Origin: Saccharum officinarum
Lineage: Eukaryota; Streptophyta; Magnoliopsida; Poales; Poaceae
Direction: 5' to 3'
NCBI GenBank assembly: GCA_020631735.1
Contig: CM036159.1
Span: 23,661,511 to 23,725,510, forward strand
Length of the DNA stretch: 64,000 nucleotides
The notes below the pieces were generated by a model. That model was not told the origin of the DNA and did not search any database. It saw only the letters and a program-made list of their open reading frames with translations. Positions 57,193-64,000 of this stretch are shown here, one piece after another. Position numbers and translations under genes: made by a program. The stretch's first letter is position 1; each line of letters opens with the position of its first letter.

Positions 57193-57333
57193 ATGGGAGA
57201 CCATCACATGGAGGAAAAAAACGCCACACCCACCCATGGCGATCCAGTCTCCGGTGGAGCGCACGCAAGGAGCATTGGGAAGGGTGAAGCCAGTTGCTCA
57301 GTCAGCCGCACAGGCACGTTTCTTTTGATTTAA
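57193..57333 (+). CDS. Possible start of a short or truncated gene (46 codons)
   Basis: MGDHHMEEKNATPTHGD... runs 46 codons to a TAA, just before the assembly gap at 57349. A TATA box is well placed and the ATG context (GACCATGG) is good. It could be a tiny protein, or a first exon whose donor lies before or in the gap. No domain recognised. Confidence 0.35.
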   Translation: MGDHHMEEKNATPTHGDPVSGGAHARSIGKGEASCSVSRTGTFLLI

Positions 57334-57348
57334 TTTACTCGTGTTCTT

Positions 57349-57448
57349 NNNNNNNNNNNNNNNNNNNNNNNNNNNNNNNNNNNNNNNNNNNNNNNNNNNN
57401 NNNNNNNNNNNNNNNNNNNNNNNNNNNNNNNNNNNNNNNNNNNNNNNN
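57349..57448. other. Assembly gap (100 N)
   Basis: Exactly 100 N, of unknown true size. It may hide downstream exons of the gene that seems to begin at 57193. Confidence 0.99.
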
Positions 57449-59766
57449 TATTTTGCATCACGCAAGCAACGTCACCTGATCACAGTTACCTCCTGATGGC
57501 CGAACACGCACTGGGGACCTGGTGGCCGGCCCATTTGACGTGGCCGTGTGGTACACGACGTGCCGCAACCGGATCTGTCCGTAAGTGGATCTCGGCCCGC
57601 CAAAACGTGCACTCTCAAATTTTGGCACTGCTACACGGGCACTACGGCAGCCTCTCAAATTTTGGCACTGCTTCGAACGTAAAGACAAAAAAAAAGTTTT
57701 CTCAAAATAACGTGATTTCTTCTTGGATCCGAAGAAACCAGCAAAAGGGACATATCGAAGAGAGACTAGCTGGCAAAAAGACAAAACAGTTGATGAGAAT
57801 CCAAAGTACGTGTGCCTGCCTCTGGTTTGTAGGGCCAGCAGGCAGAACGGGGGAAAAAAAGTGGGGAATTCTCCATGGGAAACTGTGGGCAAATATATAG
57901 GATCAAAGTGGTTTGTTTCGTCTTTCCAGCAATTCCTCCTAAATTTATAGGATGGTTCAATGTGTTAAATGTCTTTGTATGGGTATATATCATGGATCCA
58001 CATATACCATGGCTACACCATTAGAACTGCCACTAATTTTGGTTCCCTAACCAACAGAAGTCCTTTGGTTCCGCCTCGTGACCATCATCATCAGAGACGA
58101 AACGAGCCATGAGATGGGTCATGGGTAGGAGGAATCTGAGGGAACACCGCAACAGCTACTGTACTAACTAGGCGCGGACCACCTAATTGAAAGCTGTTCC
58201 AGACTTTGATCCTTTCTGTGGAGGCCCAGTCCACCACCACTCGCTCCTCATCTTCCTTCCTTCCTCATCAGTGAAATTCCCGTGTCCTGTGATCTACTCC
58301 TACGAAGCAGGGAACTATTCCATCGATCGAGTCAGACAACCTACGTAGAGAAGATTTGTACGCACACAAGAACCCATCACACGCACGTGTGAGCACTGCT
58401 ACTCGCCTACTCTACAGGCCTCTTTTGCTTGATTCACAGGCCGAGTTGTCTGGTGCTCTGTATTTTCGATTTCACGCGCTCGGAGCTTATTGATCCCTGT
58501 CTGGGAACGAAGCTGCTTATTATAGCTAGTACGTAGCAAGGTTACAATTACAACCAAACAGCCCCGTCCTCTGTAGATCGACATCAACGTCACATGTAGA
58601 ATACAGTAGCAGGAATGGTACGTACCACACATTTTACTACCAAATTAAACATCGTAGTAGCTGTTCCATCCCTTATTCACTTCGTCTCCGTCCGCACCGC
58701 ACGCACCGGGCTGCAATTCCCCAGACCTTGCTTTTGGCCGAAAACAACTCGAGAGAGAGGGCCACGAGCGCCAAACCCTGCATTATTGTTGCGAGTTGCG
58801 ACGACCATGGACGAGCTGACACCAGCTCCAGATGCGTAGGAATATGATGGAGATTTCACCTCGTTTTTCCCGGTTGCGATCCGATCCACACACCCACTCG
58901 TGGTTTCCCGATGGAAAGAGATGGCGATGGCGCCGGGCTAGCCCGGCCAGGAGAGGAAGAAGAAACCAAAGCAGGGGTGCCTGTGCCTCTCGTGACAACG
59001 AACGGAAAGCGCGCAAATTCCTTCATTTCTCCAGCCGTTCCTTCTTTCCAACTGTACACATGATTATATTATCTCCATCGGTTTTTTCTCATCGCTCGCG
59101 TGCTGGATCGGAGGATTCTTTCCCCCGTTCCGTCTGTTCCTCCAAAAGTTCTCATCGCCGTGCCCGTTGTTGTTGCTGCTTTCTTTCCCTTCATGGCACC
59201 ACCAAAAAAAAAAAAAAAAGCATTCTCAAGCTCAAGCGTCTCCCGTGAAGACTGGACAGAAAGATCAAAGGTTTCCCTTTTCTTTCCTTTACTTCTCCCA
59301 AGTCATTTTCTCCTACTCTCTCTCTCTCTCTCTCTCTAAAAAAGTCATTTTCTCCTTTATCTTTTGTTCTACACTATTACTCACTACAGTAATAGACTTA
59401 ACGTTGTCTAGCAAGTCTCTGGACGTGGAGAAAATTAGCGGTAATGATCAAGTCACCTGCGCAAATAGATACGTTTTGATACAAACTCGTTGTGCGGATT
59501 GATGGCTTTGCGGATATTATTATCGGCCTCATGGCTTGTGAAGCACTGCTAGCATATAGTATATAACGAGTCAGGCAGTCAGCTTCATGAAAAAGGATAC
59601 AGCTAGCGATGTGATGTATATTCTCGCCCCTCCATTTTCTCCGGCCTTCTCTTTCGAAATATCCATCGAGTGTCAACATTGTCGGAAAAAGAAAGGGTAA
59701 GGTGCTCCTGCTGGTTTATCCGCCATTTCATTTCTAGTTGTCAGCTACATTTTGGTTAGAATTCAT
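57449..59766. other. Intergenic, no gene supported
   Basis: CTCTCAAATTTTGGCACTGCT is duplicated (about 57611 and 57652). There are poly-A runs near 57690 and 59205. Small ORFs on both strands around 58830-59250 are Arg/Ser-rich and lack recognisable domains. The 58600-59100 stretch has mixed GC, possibly a 5' leader, but no coding gene could be defined. Confidence 0.4.
59315..59337. repeat. (CT)n microsatellite
   Basis: About 11 perfect CT units. Confidence 0.9.
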
Positions 59767-60031
59767 GGCCTTGTTTAGTTCCCCTATTCTCCCCCCAAAT
59801 TTCACTATGCAAAAGAAGATTCCCCGTCACATCAAAATGTCGGCAAATGCATGGAGTACTAAATGTTGATGAAATCAAAAACTAATTACACAGTTTTGTT
59901 GTACTTTGCGAGACGAACATTTTAAGCCTAGTTAGTCAAAATTTGGATAATTTTTATCAAATACAAACGAAATGCTACATGAATTCTGATACAGTGTTTT
60001 TCTCCCCCAATTCACCCATCTAAACGAGGCC
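59767..60031. mobile_element. Tourist-like MITE, 265 bp
   Basis: Starts GGCCTTGTTTAGTTCC, ends CTAAACGAGGCC, TSD CAT (59764-59766, 60032-60034). Same family as 54748-55011 (reverse orientation) and, more distantly, 61159-61378. Confidence 0.9.
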
Positions 60032-60645
60032 CATGAGTGGTCACAAAAAGATGATTGGACACCTAGACCTCTCTGAAATCTGGAGGGACAATAGATTTCA
60101 CCATCGCCGCGCCTTGCTCGCTACGGAGGAAAAAGAAATAAAGAAAGCAACTAGTAGAACATTGACTAGTTACATTACACCTTATTTTCAACCGATAAGT
60201 TGCACTACGTCATTTCACCGGACGTCTCTATTTTAAACGGTGTTACTTATTGTGGATGATGAGATGACATCATCAACATCAGCACAGAACAAACCTTTAA
60301 TTAGAGAAAGTAAGAAACCAAACGTACTACGCTAGTAAAGCTTTTTTGGCCACTCTAGAGCCTACACGTTGTACGCAAAGCCTCACCACATGCCGCGTTT
60401 CAGGTCACGCGCAGTTAGGCAATCACTAGTCTGATGACTGACGAGAGACGACGGGAAAGAGCAAAACCCTTTGTTTTGCATCGCTAATTATTTCCCTCTT
60501 TTCACCAGGGGAACCTCTCCCTTTCTCTTTCCCCGGCCGGGCAAGGAATAGTACTACGACGACGGCCTGTGGTGCCTGGCTGCTGGCTGCCTTCTTTTTC
60601 TCACCTCTCCTCTTTCAGCAGCGCGTTCCTTGCCTCTCAAGTTTG
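60032..60645. other. Intergenic, nothing recognised
   Basis: Mixed composition with short ORFs only. No repeat or motif that I can support. Confidence 0.4.
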
Positions 60646-60887
60646 GCCCTTGTTTAGATTGAAGATTTTTTCAACCTGATGAATAGTACCATTTTCGTCT
60701 TATTTGACAAATATTGTCCAATCGTAGACCAACTAGGCTCAAAAGATTCATCTCGTGATTTTGAACTAAACTGTGTAATTAGATATTTTTTTTACCTACA
60801 TTTAGTACTCCATGCAAGCGGCTAAAAATTGATGTGATGGAGAGAGAGTGAAAAAACTTGAAATTTTGAGGTGATCTAAACATGGGC
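60646..60887. mobile_element. Tourist-like MITE, 242 bp
   Basis: Starts GCCCTTGTTTAGATTG, ends CTAAACATGGGCT, TSD TTG (60643-60645, 60888-60890). Very similar to 4167-4408. Confidence 0.88.
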
Positions 60888-61158
60888 TTGCTATGGGTTC
60901 TGCTGCTGCCCCTGTTGCACTCTACTCTACTACTACCGTGCACAGTACCCTCTCTCTCTCTCAGTCGGACGGAGAGACAGGGGTGTGTGAGAGAGAGAGA
61001 GAGTGAAATGATTCGAGCAGGGTTCAGGAAGCAGGACGAGTGGGGTGAGGTGGGAAGCAGGAGGTGCAGCCGGTGGCGCGTTGCTTTCCTGAAAGCAAGA
61101 CGTGCAGGCTGCTGCTCCTGGCAGATGGCAGTGGCATCTGTTACCGCCTGCAGCTATT
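60888..61158. other. Spacer with CT and GA microsatellites
   Basis: CTCTCTCTCTCTC (about 60950) is followed about 35 bases later by GAGAGAGAGAGAG (about 60990), which could pair as a hairpin. No gene is recognised in the open plus-strand frame here. Confidence 0.4.
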
Positions 61159-61378
61159 GGCTGTGGTTAGTTACCTGAAAAATACACTATGAAAAAAAAA
61201 TTCCGTTACATTAAATTTACGATACATATATAGGGTACTAAATATAGATGAAATCAAAAACTAATTATACAGCTTGGTTGTACTTTACGAGACGAACGTT
61301 TTAAACCTAATTAGTCAAAAGTTGGACACTATTTACCCGGTACACTTTTCACTCTTTCGAGGGCAACTAAACACAGCC
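61159..61378. mobile_element. Diverged Tourist-like MITE
   Basis: Starts GGCTGTGGTTAGTTACC, ends GCAACTAAACACAGCC. The flanks are ATT and ATC, an imperfect 3-bp duplication. The interior aligns with 59767-60031 (GATGAAATCAAAAACTAATTA, TTTACGAGACGAACG). Confidence 0.75.
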
Positions 61379-62811
61379 ATCGATAGAAAAATCGTCCTCT
61401 CCTGCGAGCGGCAAGCCCGTGTCACGACGCCCGGCGCCCAACAATCCTCACCACACCAGTCACCACCACAAAACCACTACGACCACACACCACTAGTGCC
61501 GGAGCAGAGCAGTAGGAGTGTCTCACGCAGTCACGCGAGCGTCGGGTCACGGGCCCGGGTGCTTGTGCTGTGCAGGTAACTCACACCACCCGGGGAGCAG
61601 GAGGAGCCACGGTTAGACGAACTGCACTTGGACCTGTATCCCATCCGTTACGACGATTTAGAGGTCGAAATTTGCTGCAGCGGGGACCTGTATGTCATCC
61701 GCGATGCGCTCTCGTCCGCCAAATGTGGGGGAATAGCGGACGTCCGCTACTGCTCGCGCCGGCCCCACCTCGCAACCGCCGAGGAGGAGAGAGAGAGAAG
61801 CCGCCCCGGTGTCGCGTCCCCGCCCCCGCACCGCTCCGCCATGCTCGCGAGGAAGGCGCCGTGGTCGAGCAGCTCCATGCCGGTGGAGGTGGACCTCGAA
61901 TCTCACGGCGGCGGAGCTCCAGTCAGTGGCGGATTGAGGACGGCCGCTCCGCTCCTCCTCCGACGCCGGCGGACTGCTCTGCTCCTCCTCCGACGCAGAT
62001 CCATCCACCACCCGACCATCTCATGGTGACGACCACCGCGGCAGGCGGGCGCGGACGGACGAGCCGGCGGGCGCGGACGGATGGGGGGCGAGAAAGCAGG
62101 GGAGGGGCGGGCGCGGACGGAGGGAGCAGGGGCGAGCTCGCCTCTCCACCATGGCCGACCGCTAGGACGGGCGCGAGCAAGAACGGTGACGAGCAGGGGC
62201 GCAGGGGCTCGCCGGCCAGCCCACGCGACCTCGACGCGCTGCGCCGCCAGGAGAGGGAGGAGCACCGCCGGCCGTCCGGGAAAGGAACGCCACCGGCCGA
62301 GAGGAGCGTCGCTGCTCCCGTGCGCGCACGCGGCCTCCTCCTCAGTTGTTGTTCCTCCGGCGCCGGGGAGGAGGGGAGCCGGGGAGGGAGGGGCGCCGCG
62401 GGACTGGGAGGGAGGTGGAGGGAGCGGGAAGCGGGTGGCACGACCGGCCGCCGGTGGAGCTCGCCGTCCTGCAGGCCTCCGCGCCGAGCGGGCGAGATGG
62501 CCGAGCAGGAGAGATGATAGAGGGCAGGGGAGTGTGCGGCGCGGGTGGGAGATGGGAGAGAGAAGAAAAGGGAAGGGAGGGAAAATAGAGTATGACATGT
62601 GGACCCCACCAGCTGGTAGTTGGTATAGAGGATGAATACAGAGTATGGATGGGTGCGGGAGTAATGAGTTTAGAGGAGAGAATCTTGATGACCAGACCAT
62701 TTAGAGGATGAATTTAGAGTACCACGAGTGCGGATAGTCTTACAACCAGGTGGCCCCGTCCAACGGTAACCGGGGACCCATCCCGTCGGGGAGGGAAACG
62801 TACGTTACTCT
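61379..62811. other. GC-rich stretch, no gene supported
   Basis: From about 61900 to 62560 the plus strand is very GC- and purine-rich (GGGAGGAGGGG types), so long ORFs appear in many frames on both strands. None has a recognisable domain. The right part (62600-62720) carries GAGGATGAATTTAGAGTACC-like words, a pattern I associate with common grass DNA transposons. A transposon with captured GC-rich sequence is possible. Confidence 0.35.
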
Positions 62812-63373
62812 GGCCCCGTCTGTTTGCACGAGAAGAGGGACTAAACACTAAATTTTAGTCTATTTTAGTCCTTTTAAACTAATCACTAGGGACTAAAATA
62901 GGGACTAGAGAGCAAAATGCATAAGTTCCTTGGGGTAAGACTTTTTGAAACTAAAGGGCCAAATTGACACCCCATGCCTCTTTTTTTTGCTGGTCCCCAC
63001 CCCTTCTTTCTCCCTCTCCACTCGCCTGATGTGCCGCCCTGCCCCGACCCATCCCGTCCGTCGCGCGGCGGCCTGGCCAGAGTTTGTCCTGCGCGTCCGC
63101 TGCACCGCGGCCTGGCACCAGCGCGAGCGAGTGAGGCCGCCCCGACCAGTTCGCCCCCAGCGCCGCGAGCTGGCGAGCTCCGGCGGGTGCTCCCTCTGCC
63201 CGGCGAGCTCTGGCTCTATGGCCTCTGTCCTGAGAAAGAAGAAGGGTATTTTAGTCTTTGTTCAATCCTTTTTAGTCTCTTCTGATCCAAAAAAAAAAAC
63301 AAACAAACATCATATCATTTTATTTTAGTTCTGTTTTAATCTCTAGTCCCGGACCAGAGAAAAGAACACGGCC
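62812..63373. mobile_element. PIF/Harbinger-like MITE with GC-rich internal cargo (562 bp)
   Basis: The left arm GGCCCCGTCTGTTTG with GGGACTAAA and TTTTAGTCTATTTTAGTCC is matched in inverted form by the right arm (TTTTAATCTCTAGTCCCGGACC to GAACACGGCC). The flanks TCT and TCG form an imperfect 3-bp duplication. Between the arms, about 63020-63230 is strongly GC-rich and unlike the AT-rich arms. Confidence 0.6.
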
Positions 63374-64000
63374 TCGCTGCCTCGCGGTGTGCGGGTGTCG
63401 GCTACCCCCTTTTACTCTGAACAGCGAGCCGGTAAACCGGCCAAGTTACCGAAGGCCGCTCAGCTCAAGCTCAGCTCAGCTCCAAAGCGTGGATTGACAC
63501 GACGGAAAGGTTCACTCCGTCAACGGCGTCGCTGCCTTTGACACGGTGGAGTCCACGGGCCGGCCAGGAGCCATCCACTCGGCGCCTCGACGGGAGGAAC
63601 GCAACCGCGTGGCGCCAGGTGGTCAGACGCCGCGCCGCCACCCCGCCGCTCGTCTCGTCACCCGATCCGAGAGCACGCCACGACGCACCCCGCTGCCACT
63701 GCCAGTGCAGCTGCAGGGCCGGATCGATGTCGATCCATCGGCCAGGCAGGCAGGCAGGCGGAACGAAAAGCGGCAGGTGCGGGGGAGAAAGAGAGAGAGA
63801 AAAAAAAGCGTGCGCGGTGCGTGGGATGAGATCATGGCTTGGCTTCCGAGGTGGTGGTGGATTGCGAGCACACATGGAGCGTCGAGCGCGACGCAGTTCA
63901 CCCGTGCCGAGGCCGGCCCGCACACGGCACACATGAGCGCGGTCCGTGGCGTCGCTGTCTTTGGCTTGGGTTTCACCGAGCGCCTTTCGCTTTAACCGCC
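63374..64000. other. GC-rich end of window, no gene defined
   Basis: Overlapping ORFs on both strands (63470-63995) reflect high GC. There is no domain, and CAGGCAGGCAGG and GAGAGAGAGA runs are seen. This could be the 5' flank or leader of a gene beyond the window. Confidence 0.35.

Noticed and set aside
61570..62635. Overlapping ORFs of 184-315 codons on both strands
   Set aside because: Purine-rich GC-biased sequence gives open frames on both strands. No domain or intron signal was recognised.
62677..62690. miR172-like AGAATCTTGATGA
   Set aside because: Only 13 bases match the start of the mature miRNA, the rest differs and no hairpin with a matching star strand is seen.

Overview
This is plant nuclear DNA, almost certainly from a panicoid grass. 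Sorghum, sugarcane or Miscanthus relatives (Andropogoneae) fit best. The grounds are the dense grass-type MITEs (Tourist-like, Stowaway, hAT), a Tekay-type chromovirus, a SIRE-type copia element, an autonomous-type Helitron, and GC-rich monocot-style exons. Two runs of exactly 100 N (31480-31579 and 57349-57448) are scaffold gaps. No prokaryotic, organellar, rRNA or clear tRNA sequence was seen. The species assignment is inference.

Layout. At 1-4.8 kb there is a Helitron 3' end, a long foldback element and an F-box gene relic broken by four MITEs. Each MITE shows its terminal inverted repeats, and three of the four have a clean target-site duplication. At 6.4-22.6 kb lies a second, tandemly duplicated F-box relic. 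It was split first by a MULE carrying GC-rich cargo and then by a 14.6-kb Tekay-like Ty3/gypsy element (7708-22345, TSD CCATA) with 4-kb LTRs. That element carries an extra ORF between its 5' LTR and gag, and the predicted N-terminus of this ORF copies the histone H3 tail (ARTKQ, then ARKST). The same element ends its integrase in a chromodomain-like segment. At 22.6-25.7 kb there is repetitive, probably non-autonomous retroelement sequence ending in a 234-bp LTR. At 25.8-27.6 kb there is a DNA topoisomerase II pseudogene on the minus strand.

The two credible host genes come next. One is an intronless bZIP transcription factor (28408-28938, minus) with a TATA box. The other is a multi-exon NYN-domain (YacP/Rae1-like) ribonuclease gene (exons 32211-35530, plus) whose 5' end is missing upstream. 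From 36.5 to about 53.3 kb a minus-strand Helitron encodes a Rep-helicase. A 9.6-kb SIRE-type copia element (39373-48939) sits in that gene exactly between the HUH and two-tyrosine parts of the Rep active site. The copia polyprotein is open except for one stop codon, and its U3 holds a dense CCGGACGCG minisatellite just upstream of the TATA box.

From 53.6 kb to the end there are many MITEs of two related Tourist-like families, GC-rich stretches without a recognisable gene, one possible short gene start with a TATA box (57193), and a MITE with GC-rich internal cargo (62812-63373). Most of the window is therefore nested transposon sequence between two host genes. The most unusual single item is the chromovirus ORF with the H3-like tail, encoded together with a chromodomain.
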